Below, piece after piece: positions 52,257 through 61,545 of a stretch of DNA of 64,000 bases. The stretch is from Bacillus sp. FSL K6-3431 (GTDB lineage Bacteria > Bacillota > Bacilli > Bacillales > Bacillaceae_C). Where the stretch lies: the NCBI RefSeq assembly GCF_038002605.1, contig NZ_JBBOCT010000001.1, positions 1,426,001 to 1,490,000 of the forward strand, in the 5' to 3' direction. Every line of letters starts with the position of its first letter. Within the stretch, counting starts at the first letter, position 1. The notes under the pieces are model-generated. The model saw only the letters and a program-made list of their open reading frames with translations, had not been told where the DNA came from and did no database searches. The translations under genes and the position numbers were made by a program.

Positions 52257-52881
52257 TCGCAACACCGCCTAGCAAGCGCGCTAATTCTTCGACATTTATT
52301 AGGACTTTCTTCGGCTTAGTCGCGTGCTTTAATTCCTCGACTTCCTGCGCCCAAGTTTCGATGTCGCGTTTGATTCCGGAAATGCTTTCGTCCAACTCCC
52401 CGTATTTCCGCCAGACATCCGACATTTCAACGTCTAAACTTTCGATGAATTCGCGATGCTCCACGTCCTTACGTTCTAACTCCGCCATACGACGTACTAG
52501 ATTGGTGATAATGTCGTCGTTGGATTGCGGTGAGGCTTCGGTGGCGATCGGTTCGAGAACGTGGTAATATTCGTTTTCTATACGCTTCATCCTCGAAGGG
52601 CCATTCGAAGGGTGCGCAAAGTTTACTTGATTAGATTCGTTAGGTGCGTCAACAAGTCCAGAGATGACTTCGAGAACACTTCCCGGCATAAACGAGTACC
52701 ATTTCGAGGTTACGATAATACGCTCGCCTACGTTTGCCTTCCGGTTGGTCATGCGATACCGATCGCCTTTTACGTGGATATAGGGGGTCATAATACGCCA
52801 GCCGTCGTTGTAGATTTCGTATTCCCGTAATACTCCTCCGAGCAAATCATCCGCAATTAATTCAATCTTATAACCCGCCAT
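52249..52881 (-). CDS. hypothetical phage protein with coiled coil
   Basis: 210 residues. An N-terminal half rich in strands (KIELIADDLLGGVLREYEIYND) includes a KOW/SH3-like loop (GERIIVTSKWYSFMPGSVLEV). The C-terminal half is a coiled coil (about 125-190). No family is recognised; it lies between the 3D-domain and kinase genes. Confidence 0.65.
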   Translation of the reverse strand: MAGYKIELIADDLLGGVLREYEIYNDGWRIMTPYIHVKGDRYRMTNRKANVGERIIVTSKWYSFMPGSVLEVISGLVDAPNESNQVNFAHPSNGPSRMKRIENEYYHVLEPIATEASPQSNDDIITNLVRRMAELERKDVEHREFIESLDVEMSDVWRKYGELDESISGIKRDIETWAQEVEELKHATKPKKVLINVEELARLLGGVAND

Positions 52882-52882
52882 A

Positions 52883-53482
52883 TTAACGCTCCCCTTCGTT
52901 TATAATTTCGACCGTCGCCGCCTGCCTTCCGAGCCTATTCGCTTCGTCCCGCGTCGCTACTAATACGTCAATCCTTGCGCCTTTAATGTCGCCACCTGTG
53001 TCGCTCGCCACCGCCTTAAACGTAGAACCGTCCGCCAACGTAACCCGCACTAACGAGCCTAACGAGATTTGCGAAGGGTCCACGGCAATAACTCGGTAAC
53101 CTTCCGGTGTGTATATCGTGTTACTTACGTCTAAGCCTGTCGCGGTTATTCCGATGCATCCAGTCGGGCAAAATGCGGTGTAAAACGTGGCTTCTACGTT
53201 AATAGTTTCGCTACTCCGAGAATTGCTACGAACGTCACTATGAACGCTTTGATTACTTCGATCATCTCGATTACGATAACGTTCGACCTCCTTCTTTAAG
53301 CGAGCAACCTCCGCCTTTGCCCCGCGTAACTCCGTCTTGACTTCGCCTAAATGTGCGTCAGGTTCGGTCAAAACGGGATCATCTGCGCCTGCTATTATTT
53401 GTGCGATTAATGCCGTTGATGTGATAAATCCGATGTTAGATCGCCACCTTTCCGGCAATGTGCGGATGTGGGTCGTAGCCAT
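52883..53482 (-). CDS. 3D-domain (double-psi barrel) cell-wall protein
   Basis: About 199 residues from the ATG at 53482, which overlaps thyA. It lacks a ribosome binding site; an ATC at 53434 one base past the thyA stop codon, behind AAAGGTGG, is an alternative. A hydrophobic segment ([15 protein letters not shown]) and a coiled coil precede the 3D domain (about 95-195: [53 protein letters not shown]), named for three Asp residues. This domain occurs in wall-active and resuscitation-type proteins, so a role in wall opening is likely. It is unexpected among nucleotide genes. Confidence 0.75.
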   Translation of the reverse strand: MATTHIRTLPERWRSNIGFITSTALIAQIIAGADDPVLTEPDAHLGEVKTELRGAKAEVARLKKEVERYRNRDDRSNQSVHSDVRSNSRSSETINVEATFYTAFCPTGCIGITATGLDVSNTIYTPEGYRVIAVDPSQISLGSLVRVTLADGSTFKAVASDTGGDIKGARIDVLVATRDEANRLGRQAATVEIINEGER

Positions 53483-54260
53483 TAATGCCGATGTTATCGA
53501 AGGTAAAGTCGTCAATATTATCGATAAGCGGACTCAGTCCCAACGTCGGTAGTTTGCGAGGTTCGCGCGTCAGTTGCAGCCGGACTTGTTCCGTGTGATT
53601 CGTGTATATATGGGCGTCTCCGATTGTATGGACGAACTCGCCGACTTCTAAGCCGGTAACATGTGCGATCATGTGCGTTAGAAACGAGTAGCTTGCGATA
53701 TTAAATGGTAAGCCGAGAAATACGTCAGCCGAACGTTGGTATAACTGACACGATAGCTTGCCGTTAGCTACGTAGAATTGAAAAGCGAAGTGACACGGTG
53801 GCAGCGCCATTTGGTCGAGTTCTCCGACGTTCCATGCGTTAACGATAAGGCGTCGGCTGTCGGGATTCGTGCGGATTTGTTCGATTACATACCGAATCTG
53901 ATCGTGTTCTATATACCCGTCACCACTCGCCCAATTGTAATCGCGCCAACTACGCCAATTGTGACCGTAGACAGGACCTAAGTCGCCGTTTTCGTCCGCC
54001 CATTCATCCCATATTCGGACGCCATTATCGCGGAGGTATTTAACGTTTGTATCTCCGGATAGAAACCACAGTAACTCATGCGCAATCGACGGCCAGTGTA
54101 GTTTTTTCGTCGTCAATAACGGAAAGCCTTCCGCCAAGTTGAATCGCAATTGCCAACCGAAGGTGCTTAGCGTGCCCGTTCCGGTGCGATCCGTTTTAAC
54201 TGCGCCATTTCCGAGTATGTGTCGGCATAATTCGAAATACTGCTTATCTGCGTTGTTCAT
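53436..54260 (-). CDS. thyA: thymidylate synthase
   Basis: 274 residues. All ThyA signatures are present: [12 protein letters not shown] near 25, [12 protein letters not shown] near 94, the nucleophile Cys156 in [23 protein letters not shown] near 177 and DAHIYTNH. It makes dTMP from dUMP using methylene-folate. It acts with the dUTPase, dNMP kinase and ribonucleotide reductase genes nearby. It overlaps the upstream small gene by four bases. Confidence 0.96.
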   Translation of the reverse strand: MNNADKQYFELCRHILGNGAVKTDRTGTGTLSTFGWQLRFNLAEGFPLLTTKKLHWPSIAHELLWFLSGDTNVKYLRDNGVRIWDEWADENGDLGPVYGHNWRSWRDYNWASGDGYIEHDQIRYVIEQIRTNPDSRRLIVNAWNVGELDQMALPPCHFAFQFYVANGKLSCQLYQRSADVFLGLPFNIASYSFLTHMIAHVTGLEVGEFVHTIGDAHIYTNHTEQVRLQLTREPRKLPTLGLSPLIDNIDDFTFDNIGINGYDPHPHIAGKVAI

Positions 54261-54451
54261 TCGCCTACCTCCTCAAATTTAACGTGAATTGCGTGATTCA
54301 TATTAATCGTAAACTGAGGAGTTCCGACCCAACCGATTGTCGGCGCTGCGTGCGGGCCTCTATTCCCCGTAAAGTAACCGTGAATATCAGCAACTATAGC
54401 GCCAGTTATCGTAAATACTTCACCATTTGTCAACGTAATGATCGCCTTCAT
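54257..54451 (-). CDS. small hypothetical protein between dut and thyA
   Basis: 64 residues, ATG at the dUTPase end with a 4-base overlap. It has short beta-strands ([38 protein letters not shown]). No family is recognised. Tight overlaps on both sides show it is translated with dut and thyA. Confidence 0.7.
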   Translation of the reverse strand: MKAIITLTNGEVFTITGAIVADIHGYFTGNRGPHAAPTIGWVGTPQFTINMNHAIHVKFEEVGE

Positions 54452-54984
54452 TCGCCCACCTCCGTATTTACCCCTGTTGAACCGAAGCCCCGCGTCCCTC
54501 TTTCCGAAACACCTAACGTGTCAACCTCGTAAGCTACTACGTCGGGTAGACGCTGTATCACCAACTGCGCGATGCGGCCGCCTTTACGGATGGTGTAAGT
54601 TCCGTAAGGGATTCGTCCGCCTACATAGGTCAAGTCGCCCGCGAGCGTTAGTACCTCCGGGTAAAAGTCGTGACGATCTTCTTCGTCAACCGGAAATATA
54701 TTATCGACAATCACGCCAATCTCGCCGGCATATCCGTTGTCAATCGTCCCTAACTGAACGCGCAGCTTCGTTTTCGATGTAACGCCCGACCTCGGTCTTA
54801 CTGTAGCCTCATAGCCAACCGGAAGCTGAACGGCAATGCCCGTCGGCACTACGACGGTAGCGCCTGGCTCGATAATTACGTCCTCTGACGCGACAAGATC
54901 AAAGCCGCTGTCGCTTGCGTGTGCTTTCGTCGGTATTACTGCGTCGGGTGATAGTCGTTTAAATCCGATTTTAATTGCGCTCAT
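54448..54984 (-). CDS. dut: dUTP diphosphatase
   Basis: 178 residues. Trimeric dUTPase motifs are in order: DSGFDL near 25, RPRSGVTSK near 63, the uracil-binding GTIDNGYAGEIGV near 79, GRIAQLVIQRL near 131 and the C-terminal RGTRGFGSTGV (glycine-rich lid, 165-175). It yields dUMP for ThyA and keeps uracil out of DNA. Confidence 0.95.
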   Translation of the reverse strand: MSAIKIGFKRLSPDAVIPTKAHASDSGFDLVASEDVIIEPGATVVVPTGIAVQLPVGYEATVRPRSGVTSKTKLRVQLGTIDNGYAGEIGVIVDNIFPVDEEDRHDFYPEVLTLAGDLTYVGGRIPYGTYTIRKGGRIAQLVIQRLPDVVAYEVDTLGVSERGTRGFGSTGVNTEVGE

Positions 54985-55124
54985 TCTTCCGCCTCCAATG
55001 CGATTCCACGTAGTTTTTGTAATACGTAACTGTGTTTTTCCGCTTCCTGCGCATCGCGTAATCTTAACGCCGCGAGGAATAACGCTTCTTCCCGCCTTAT
55101 CTCACGAAGGAGAATCGATTTCAT
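54981..55124 (-). CDS. 47-residue helical peptide upstream of dut
   Basis: ATG behind AAAGGAGGTGCGCGG, with 4-base overlaps to both neighbours. It is a single amphipathic helix (REIRREEALFLAALRLRDAQ). Function is unknown. Confidence 0.65.
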   Translation of the reverse strand: MKSILLREIRREEALFLAALRLRDAQEAEKHSYVLQKLRGIALEAEE

Positions 55125-55300
55125 CCGCGCACCTCCTTTACGTTACCTTCGTCATCGAATACGAAGCCATTCCGTTTGGCGAGCGCCTGTACTTCGCTAA
55201 AATCCGGTTCCCTTGCGTCAACGATGATTTCGAGTAAACGGGCGAATTCCTTCTTAATTCGACTATTTCGTATGATTTGCGGTTTTTGTTGATTCGGCAT
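55121..55300 (-). CDS. 59-residue small protein
   Basis: ATG behind AATAGGAGGACGATAAT and ATGA overlap with the next gene. The sequence is basic at first (KKEFARLLEIIVDAREPDF) and acidic later (DDEGNVKEV). A longer reading frame exists here in another frame (to 55359) but lacks a ribosome binding site and looks like a shadow. Confidence 0.7.
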   Translation of the reverse strand: MPNQQKPQIIRNSRIKKEFARLLEIIVDAREPDFSEVQALAKRNGFVFDDEGNVKEVRG

Positions 55301-55352
55301 ATTATCGTCCTCCTATTTATACAATCGATTGATAACGGAAAGTGGATAGTTT

Positions 55353-56003
55353 TTACCACGTTAATTTATCGGCATGCTGCGATATAACTCCGCGGAAATT
55401 CGTATGAAGCTCGCAAACCTTCGCGTATGGTTCATTGCGGAAATGTTCGAGATAAGGCACGAAGCCACTTTTCGTTGGGTCGGCTAAATCGTTCTGTCCG
55501 TCGTGTCCGATCATAATAACGGTAACGTCCGAATGTACGCGCGTTAAAACTTTCTTTAATTCCCCGCGTGTCATATTCTGCGCTTCATCGATAATCAACG
55601 TAGCGTCCTTAATATTCGTGCCGCGCATAAATACGTGTGATTTCGCCGTTACCCACGCAGCCGCGTTCATAAAGTCGGGGTTACTGTCGCGGTAAATGGC
55701 AAGGCGAGGGTCTTCGCGTATTACCGTCAGCGCATCGATCAGTGGCGTAATGTACTTCGATTCCTTGTCCTCTACGTCGCCGGGCGTGAAGCCGAGCGCA
55801 TCTTCTTCGACGGTTGCGAACGTATAATATAACGGCTTTCCGATTAACTTAGCGCAGGCGACGGCAAGGGTCGTTTTGCCCGTGCCAGCCTTCGCGTTGA
55901 CGATCGTTACTTTATTATCGAAAATGGAATCGACGTAAATGCGCTGTTCCTCGGTAAGCTTCGATGCGAATCCGAATAATAAATTATCCTTCGGTAGTCC
56001 CAT
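55353..56003 (-). CDS. PhoH-like ATPase
   Basis: 216 residues. Walker A AKAGTGKTT (36-44), Walker B TLIIDEAQNM (near 140) and GHDGQNDL plus LHTNFRGVIS match the PhoH family, which is common in phages and related to helicase domain 1. Its biochemical role in phages is not settled; it is often near ribonucleotide reductase genes, as here. Confidence 0.88.
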   Translation of the reverse strand: MGLPKDNLLFGFASKLTEEQRIYVDSIFDNKVTIVNAKAGTGKTTLAVACAKLIGKPLYYTFATVEEDALGFTPGDVEDKESKYITPLIDALTVIREDPRLAIYRDSNPDFMNAAAWVTAKSHVFMRGTNIKDATLIIDEAQNMTRGELKKVLTRVHSDVTVIMIGHDGQNDLADPTKSGFVPYLEHFRNEPYAKVCELHTNFRGVISQHADKLTW

Positions 56004-56027
56004 ATAACCGCCCCTTTTCCGTTTTAT

Positions 56028-57698
56028 TTACGCCTCACACATAACGCAAATCTTATCCTTACTAAACTGTTGCGCAGCGTTAGTGCTGTGTTGGTAGTAC
56101 AACGTTTTAACTCCGTTCCTCCATGCGAATAAATATAAGTCGTTAATCTCTTTCGCGGAAACTTTCGGATTAATCATGATGTTAAGCGACTGGCTTTGGT
56201 CTATAAATTGCTGACGAATAGCTGCCTGATCTAAGACAACGTATTGGTCGATTTCGCTAAACGTCTTAAATACGTCCTTCTCATGTTCCGTTAAGAAGTC
56301 GAGGTGTTGCACTGAACCGTCATAATCGCGAATACTGTTCCAAACATCGCGTGTATCATTACCGTATTTAGCGAGGACTTCTTTAAGATATGGATTTCGG
56401 ATTGTTACCTTCGCTTTAGCCACGTCTTTAACGTAGTTGTTCGACCAAATCGGCTCTATCGACTGACTGACTTGTCCTAGAATGAACGCGGAAGAAGTAG
56501 TTGGCGCCACGGCCGTCAAAGTCGTGTTCCTTCGCCCGTACCCTTTTAATACGGAGGGCTCGCCATATAATTCCGCTAGTTCCTTCGATGCCTTGAGCGC
56601 CTTCTCCTGTATGAATCGGAAAATCCACGCGTTTAGCTTCGATGCGTCCAAGCTCTCAAACGGAATCATTTTCGACTGTAAGTACGAGTGCCATCCGAGC
56701 GCTCCGAGTCCTAAAGCACGGTTAGCCTTTGCGAAGTTATACGCACGCTCCATAAAGCCGAACGCTAGTCTGTCCTCTTTGGCGACTGAATCGCGTAACG
56801 CCTCTAATTTGTCGAGGAACTCCGTCATAACGGCGTCAAGGAAATAAACCATCGTTTCAACTGCGTCCGTTTCCTTCCATTCATCGTAATGCAGTAAGTT
56901 CATGGACGATAGGTTACAGACGAACGACCATTCGGAGTTATTCGGTAAGGCTATTTCGCTGCATAAATTACTATGATTTATCCGCAATCCTTTATCCTTA
57001 TATACGTCGACTGTATTGTCGTTCACTGTGTCGGTAAAGAATATATACGGATATCCGATTTCCACTCGTCGCTGAATAACTTTCGCCCATAACGCACGTT
57101 TGTCCGCATCGCCCGCGACCATTTCCTCCATCCACTTGTTAGTTACCGTTACGCCGTGCGTTAATTCTTGTATCGGATTGCCTTCCGTGCCGATGCCGAG
57201 AAATTCCTCGATGTCCGGATGATCGATAGGTAGGTAAGGAGAGAAGCGTCCACGGCGCGTTGATCCTTGTGATACTACGTCGATGATAGTTTCGAATAAC
57301 TTCATAAAGTGAACGGCTCCGGACGACTCTCCGTTGTTTTTTATAGCAGCGCCACGGTGTCGTAAGTCTCCGAAGTAGCCGGAGGTGCCTCCACCGAACT
57401 TACTCATCATCCCGACCTCGGCCTGCGTGTGTAGGATATCACCCATATTATCGCCTACGTACGAACCGAAACAACTAATCGGAAGTCCTTTGTCGTTTCC
57501 AAAATTCGACCATACTGGCGACGATAGCGAGAAGTAACCCTTTTCCATGTAACCGTAAAACTTGTCGGCAAATCCTTCGATTCCTAAGATGCTCTCCGCT
57601 GTGTCTGAGATAGTTCGTACACGTTGTTCAGGCGTCACACCTTCCGTTAAATATCCGCCTTTTAAGAAATTCCTACTATTTTCGTTTAACCATTTCAT
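56028..57698 (-). CDS. class I ribonucleotide reductase alpha subunit, lacking ATP-cone
   Basis: 556 residues. The redox Cys pair is Cys76 (GLPISCFG) and Cys261 (VCNLSSMN); the active-site triad is Asn244, Cys246 and Glu248 in SNLCSEIAL. A C-terminal CVMC (551-554) resembles the re-reduction cysteines. The domain starts directly in the catalytic barrel, with no N-terminal ATP-cone. It reduces NDPs to dNDPs with the beta subunit encoded upstream. Length is short, as in other phage enzymes. Confidence 0.93.
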   Translation of the reverse strand: MKWLNENSRNFLKGGYLTEGVTPEQRVRTISDTAESILGIEGFADKFYGYMEKGYFSLSSPVWSNFGNDKGLPISCFGSYVGDNMGDILHTQAEVGMMSKFGGGTSGYFGDLRHRGAAIKNNGESSGAVHFMKLFETIIDVVSQGSTRRGRFSPYLPIDHPDIEEFLGIGTEGNPIQELTHGVTVTNKWMEEMVAGDADKRALWAKVIQRRVEIGYPYIFFTDTVNDNTVDVYKDKGLRINHSNLCSEIALPNNSEWSFVCNLSSMNLLHYDEWKETDAVETMVYFLDAVMTEFLDKLEALRDSVAKEDRLAFGFMERAYNFAKANRALGLGALGWHSYLQSKMIPFESLDASKLNAWIFRFIQEKALKASKELAELYGEPSVLKGYGRRNTTLTAVAPTTSSAFILGQVSQSIEPIWSNNYVKDVAKAKVTIRNPYLKEVLAKYGNDTRDVWNSIRDYDGSVQHLDFLTEHEKDVFKTFSEIDQYVVLDQAAIRQQFIDQSQSLNIMINPKVSAKEINDLYLFAWRNGVKTLYYQHSTNAAQQFSKDKICVMCEA

Positions 57699-57740
57699 TC
57701 AATCGTCTCCTTTTATTTCGTATAATAATCGAACTGCGTA

Positions 57741-57890
57741 CTACTTACGCTGTTCTTTTACTAATTCCCAAATGTTGTGTCTTAACCAACCACTCGTTGT
57801 GTAACCTTGTTCTTTTGCTAATTCCTCAACTTCTTTAAACATATTTTCATCAATAATATTTTTAATTACATCTGCTAATTCCTGATTCAT
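57741..57890 (-). CDS. 49-residue peptide between the reductase subunits
   Basis: ATG behind GGGGGGAAGTT. It is an acidic-basic helical peptide (VIKNIIDENMFKEVEELAKE) with a Trp-containing end that could be ribbon-helix-helix-like. It is more AT-rich than its neighbours. Function is unknown. Confidence 0.6.
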   Translation of the reverse strand: MNQELADVIKNIIDENMFKEVEELAKEQGYTTSGWLRHNIWELVKEQRK

Positions 57891-57941
57891 AACTTCCCCC
57901 CTTAGTTCATAGTTTTGGTCTTATACGAAATAACTTATCCT

Positions 57942-59201
57942 TTAAAATAAATCATCACCCGTAATGCTGCGCGCTCTTTTACTGTAATTAATCGAACGCT
58001 TTACGAAGAAATCGACGTGCTTTGTCGCTACGATTTCGTCATCAAACCAATCCGTCTGCCCTACGACGTCCTCATTAACGTTGAATAACGGTTTATATCC
58101 GGTACTTACGAGCGAGTTATTTAGGCGATTCTTCACGAACTCTTTAACGGTTGCTTTCGGCAAGAAATCTAAGTCGCCTTTCTCATAAATCCAATCGATA
58201 ACGATTTCTTCCGAACGGTACGCCTCTTTGCACGCCTCTACAACAGCGCTCTCTAACTTGTCGTCGAACCATTCCGGATGCTCTTCGCGAATAATATTGA
58301 TAAGCTCGATCCCGAATAAGCCGTGAATTTGCTCCTCTTTCGACGTCGCTTCGATTACGTTCGATACGCCTTTGAAGATGTTCTTATGCTTATTAAACGA
58401 CATGATGATAAGGAACTGCGAGAACAGCGATACGTGTTCGATGAATAACGAGAATAGGAGGATGGATAGTGCGTAGTCCTTATCACTGCCTGTTCGTGAT
58501 AACGCCGCACCTTTCGTTAGATAATCGACGCGTTGGAATAGTTCCGGTATACTTTCGATTTTCTCAAACTCGCTATTGAGTCCGAGGATTTCGAGCAGAT
58601 GCGAATATGCGTCATGATGGCGTACTTCACTTTCAGCAAACGTATACCCTACCGAACCAACTTCCGGCTTAGGCATGCGGTGGTATAAATCGCCCCAAAA
58701 CGTCTTAACGGCGACCTCGACCTGCGCAATGGCGAGCATGGCGTTCTTAATTGCATTACGTTCGGCTTCCGTCACATTGACTTTAAAATCCTGAATGTCG
58801 GACGTATAGTTAAACTCGGTATGCAGCCAGTACGAGTGCTGTATCGCTTCTTTATATTCGATAAGTTGCGGATATTCGTAAGGCTTTAGGTTTAATCGTG
58901 GTCGGAATATATCAGGCTTTCTCGCTTGTGTGCGCTGTTCCCTATATACGATATAAGCCTTTGCGGTGTTCTTATACTCCGAATTTAGCAAAGCGCGCTC
59001 TACTAAATCCTGTACTTTCTCAACCGATAATTCTTCGACAACGTTTATCGACTCTACGACGTCCTTTGCGAGCGCCTCCGATTCCTTAGTACCGAATTCG
59101 CCTGTTTGCGTACCCGCCTTATTAATAGCTCGCTTAATCTTATCTACGTTAAATTCCACTACTTCCCCGTCACGTTTTTTAATCTTTAGTGGCGCCGTCA
59201 T
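57942..59201 (-). CDS. class I ribonucleotide reductase beta subunit with N-terminal ATP-cone
   Basis: 419 residues. Residues 1-90 form an ATP-cone (KIKKRDGEVVEF, KIKRAINKAG, VQDLVERALL, AKAYIVYREQR). The ferritin-like metal domain follows: Glu192 and His195 (ESEVRHH), likely radical Tyr199, Glu255 (SLFIEHV), Glu290 and His293 (KEEQIHG); the first carboxylate may be Glu162. ATP-cones normally sit on the alpha subunit and switch activity with dATP; in a few enzymes, such as Facklamia ignava and Leeuwenhoekiella blandensis, they sit on beta. This subunit follows that rarer layout. Confidence 0.93.
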   Translation of the reverse strand: MTAPLKIKKRDGEVVEFNVDKIKRAINKAGTQTGEFGTKESEALAKDVVESINVVEELSVEKVQDLVERALLNSEYKNTAKAYIVYREQRTQARKPDIFRPRLNLKPYEYPQLIEYKEAIQHSYWLHTEFNYTSDIQDFKVNVTEAERNAIKNAMLAIAQVEVAVKTFWGDLYHRMPKPEVGSVGYTFAESEVRHHDAYSHLLEILGLNSEFEKIESIPELFQRVDYLTKGAALSRTGSDKDYALSILLFSLFIEHVSLFSQFLIIMSFNKHKNIFKGVSNVIEATSKEEQIHGLFGIELINIIREEHPEWFDDKLESAVVEACKEAYRSEEIVIDWIYEKGDLDFLPKATVKEFVKNRLNNSLVSTGYKPLFNVNEDVVGQTDWFDDEIVATKHVDFFVKRSINYSKRARSITGDDLF

Positions 59202-59385
59202 CTAAACGCTCCCCTTCTATTTTCGATAATTCCTCCATAATCCCCTCGATACCTTTCCGCAACTTATCGCGCTCGACCGCAAGCTCCGTCAGCCGCGAGC
59301 CATAACGTTTTACATCCGCCTCATTTTCGGCAAGGCGAACGTAAAGACCCTCGCGTAGCTTGCGTAATTCAGTCGGGATATTCAT
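59179..59385 (-). CDS. 68-residue coiled-coil protein
   Basis: ATG overlapping the previous stop codon. It is one long charged coiled coil (LYVRLAENEADVKRYGSRLT) overlapping the start of the reductase gene. No family is recognised. Confidence 0.65.
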   Translation of the reverse strand: MNIPTELRKLREGLYVRLAENEADVKRYGSRLTELAVERDKLRKGIEGIMEELSKIEGERLDDGATKD

Positions 59386-59468
59386 CGCGATGCCAAGCCC
59401 GCAATTAGCGCAATTATCGAAATTGCTAACGCGACGATCGCTATTATGTTCGCTTGTTTCGGAGTCAT
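59382..59468 (-). CDS. 28-residue membrane peptide
   Basis: ATG behind GGGAGGACGCAGA, with 4-base overlaps on both sides. It is a single hydrophobic helix (IIAIVALAISIIALIAGLA). It is too short to place in a family. Confidence 0.6.
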   Translation of the reverse strand: MTPKQANIIAIVALAISIIALIAGLASR

Positions 59469-59851
59469 TCTGCGTCCTCCCTCATTTTTACGAAATCTAC
59501 GCTTTCCGAATAATAACCATTACTTTCACCAAGCCATCGAAGTACTACCGTGCCTTTAATAGTTGCGACTTTATAAAACGTCCATGTCTGCGTTCCCCAT
59601 TCGGACTCACCATCTTGCGAAACTTCTTCCGCCATTAGAATCGGTTCGCCTAATAAATCCGCGATGTCTCCGTTTATATCTTCGATTTCTACCGACTCAC
59701 AGCAGTCTTGTTCGTGGTACATTACGTAATGCTCGTTATTTGTCGTGTGAAAATGGATTTCGAACTCTCTTTTATCTACTTCTACGTTCTTCAACGTCTT
59801 TCCGACGAGTTCCCCGATTTCTACCCCGTCACTATTTCTCCAGTAACTCAT
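59465..59851 (-). CDS. DUF7448-like phage protein
   Basis: 128 residues. The pattern VGKTLKNVEVDKREFEI, MYHEQDCCESVEIEDINGD, LMAEEVSQDGE and SNGYYSESVDF matches a family seen widely in phages and of unknown role. The CC pair and the acidic turns may bind metal. Confidence 0.75.
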   Translation of the reverse strand: MSYWRNSDGVEIGELVGKTLKNVEVDKREFEIHFHTTNNEHYVMYHEQDCCESVEIEDINGDIADLLGEPILMAEEVSQDGESEWGTQTWTFYKVATIKGTVVLRWLGESNGYYSESVDFVKMREDAE

Positions 59852-59872
59852 TCCGCAATCACTCCAATTCGC

Positions 59873-60409
59873 CTATCGGCTTATTTTTTCTTCGTATATT
59901 AATTTCGCCAGTCCTACAGCGCAGGCGTCCGATTCGTCGTCACACGCAAACTCGCCAGTGTAGCCGGTCCATCGCCGCACTGCTTCGGCAACTTCGTCCT
60001 TTTCCGCCTTACCTTTTCCGACGACTATCCGTTTGATCTCCGACTGCGACATGCCTTGCTTCGTTTTCTTGCGTCCAGTTTTCGTTTCCGTGACGTGCTT
60101 ATCGAATGTTAATCCGAATTTATGCGCAGCTAACTCCGTCCCTGTCCACGCTGCGAATACCGGATAATTCTGCGCCGATGACATGCCGTGAAAGTCCTCG
60201 CGAACTACGTAGTCGAATCCGCCTTTAGCTTGGTCGGCGATGAATAACGTCGCCCACGATTCAACGATGTCGGCGCGTAACGCATAAGGTGATTTAGCGT
60301 CAGGCTTTACGTGAGACATTGCGGTGATGACCGGCTTGCCGCGTTTATCTACGGTGATGATCGCAACGCCCGGTGATGTGAGCGAAGTGTCGAACGCTAG
60401 GATTCTCAA
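59873..60409 (-). CDS. RuvC-like Holliday junction resolvase
   Basis: 178 residues, TTG start overlapping the stop codon of the small membrane gene. The RNase H fold shows Asp7 (LAFDTSLTSPG), Glu71 (VVREDFHG) and an acidic end DDESDACAVG (about 157-166). It would resolve branched DNA before packaging. It is followed, 21 bases on, by the DUF7448-like gene. Confidence 0.85.
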   Translation of the reverse strand: MRILAFDTSLTSPGVAIITVDKRGKPVITAMSHVKPDAKSPYALRADIVESWATLFIADQAKGGFDYVVREDFHGMSSAQNYPVFAAWTGTELAAHKFGLTFDKHVTETKTGRKKTKQGMSQSEIKRIVVGKGKAEKDEVAEAVRRWTGYTGEFACDDESDACAVGLAKLIYEEKISR

Positions 60410-60546
60410 TCGACTACCACCGCCGCGAAAATCCCGACAGCTACTCCGAGTAGTATCGTCTCGTAAATTCCAGGAACGTACCCAACCGCTGGATATATAA
60501 CGAGATTAATTAACAACGCAATCGCAATCCCTATTACGTAACTCAT
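60406..60546 (-). CDS. 46-residue membrane peptide
   Basis: ATG behind GGGAGGCGAGAGG, with TTGA/ATGA overlaps to its neighbours. It has two hydrophobic helices (VIGIAIALLINLVIY and TILLGVAVGIFAAVVV). No family is recognised. Confidence 0.65.
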   Translation of the reverse strand: MSYVIGIAIALLINLVIYPAVGYVPGIYETILLGVAVGIFAAVVVD

Positions 60547-61544
60547 CCTCTCGCCTCCCTCGTCGTTTTAATAAACTCGAAAGCTTCGTGATATTCGCGT
60601 TTCTTCTTATCCGGCAATGATGACCGCAAGTAGCGTTGTACCTTCGTCTTTATTTCGTCAAACTCCTCGTCGGATAAGTCGAGTGCGCACGCTGTTTTGA
60701 AGTTGTTAAACGTGAATTTATCGAGGTCCATCGGTGGTTTATCGCCCACACGTTGCGTCTTCGTTTGTTCCGCTAATTTATCGAATAGTTCATTGCGTTC
60801 AGCGTCGGTAATCTTACGGCAGAACGCCCGGATGTCCGGCGTCTTAGCGTATTGCTCGGCGCTCATATTCCACGCCTGCTTCGCCGCATTTACGTACAAA
60901 ATGACGTAATAATCGCAATTATACATGGCGCTATAAGCTACGACTTGCGCTGCGTGCGAGCTATCCGGTTCTTTCATCGAATACAATGACGTGCGAGCTG
61001 GCGTCCCTTGCTTCGACTTGATTTCGAGTCCGACGCGAATCTTTTCGCCATCGTCCGTTGTATACTCCATAATTCCGTCCGGTGCTCCGTAAAGGTAAAA
61101 CGTCTCGCCGTTATACGTAATTTTCCGATTAGCCTTCGCGAAATCTTCAAACGCAGGCTGACCGTCCTTTGTACGCAGAAACTTAAAGCGCGGCTGATTG
61201 CCGGTTTGCTTGGCGAAATGCTTTTCGATGAACAGAAACTCGCGTTGTATTAGGTCGCCGATGCTGGTTCCGATTTTTTTCCAACGGTTTTGATGCGGCT
61301 GCTGCGGAAATTGATCGCGCTTGGCACCCTTTGATTTTACGTAAAGCTCACGCGGACAACTACTGACACTCGATGGGCTGAAATACGGCTTTTGCGGCCA
61401 TACTTTCGGCGGATTTACGTACCATGCGTGTATTTGCGAATCAAGTGCGTCGTCCCAAACTTCGCTTGCCGTGCCCCATTCGTCGAGCATTGCGATCAAG
61501 TCGCCTTCTATTTGAGTTGAAATATCCTCGTAGAATTCCGTCAA
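60543..61544 (-). CDS. PD-(D/E)XK nuclease (Cas4/RecB-like)
   Basis: 333 residues, TTG start behind AAGGGGAGTCGATAAC. Motifs: SSCPRELYVKSKG near residue 62, YGAPDGIMEY (Asp about 155), GLEIKSKQGT (Glu/Lys about 173-175) and HAAQVVAYSAMY (about 193-204, QxxxY). The C-terminal Cys cluster of true Cas4 is missing. It is probably a DNA exonuclease of the phage replication/recombination set. Confidence 0.85.
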   Translation of the reverse strand: MTEFYEDISTQIEGDLIAMLDEWGTASEVWDDALDSQIHAWYVNPPKVWPQKPYFSPSSVSSCPRELYVKSKGAKRDQFPQQPHQNRWKKIGTSIGDLIQREFLFIEKHFAKQTGNQPRFKFLRTKDGQPAFEDFAKANRKITYNGETFYLYGAPDGIMEYTTDDGEKIRVGLEIKSKQGTPARTSLYSMKEPDSSHAAQVVAYSAMYNCDYYVILYVNAAKQAWNMSAEQYAKTPDIRAFCRKITDAERNELFDKLAEQTKTQRVGDKPPMDLDKFTFNNFKTACALDLSDEEFDEIKTKVQRYLRSSLPDKKKREYHEAFEFIKTTREARG

Positions 61545-61545
61545 G

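Noticed and set aside
55138..55359. 73-codon frame upstream of dut
   Set aside because: It lacks a ribosome binding site and overlaps, in another frame, the 59-codon gene 55121-55300, which has a strong site and coupled ends.
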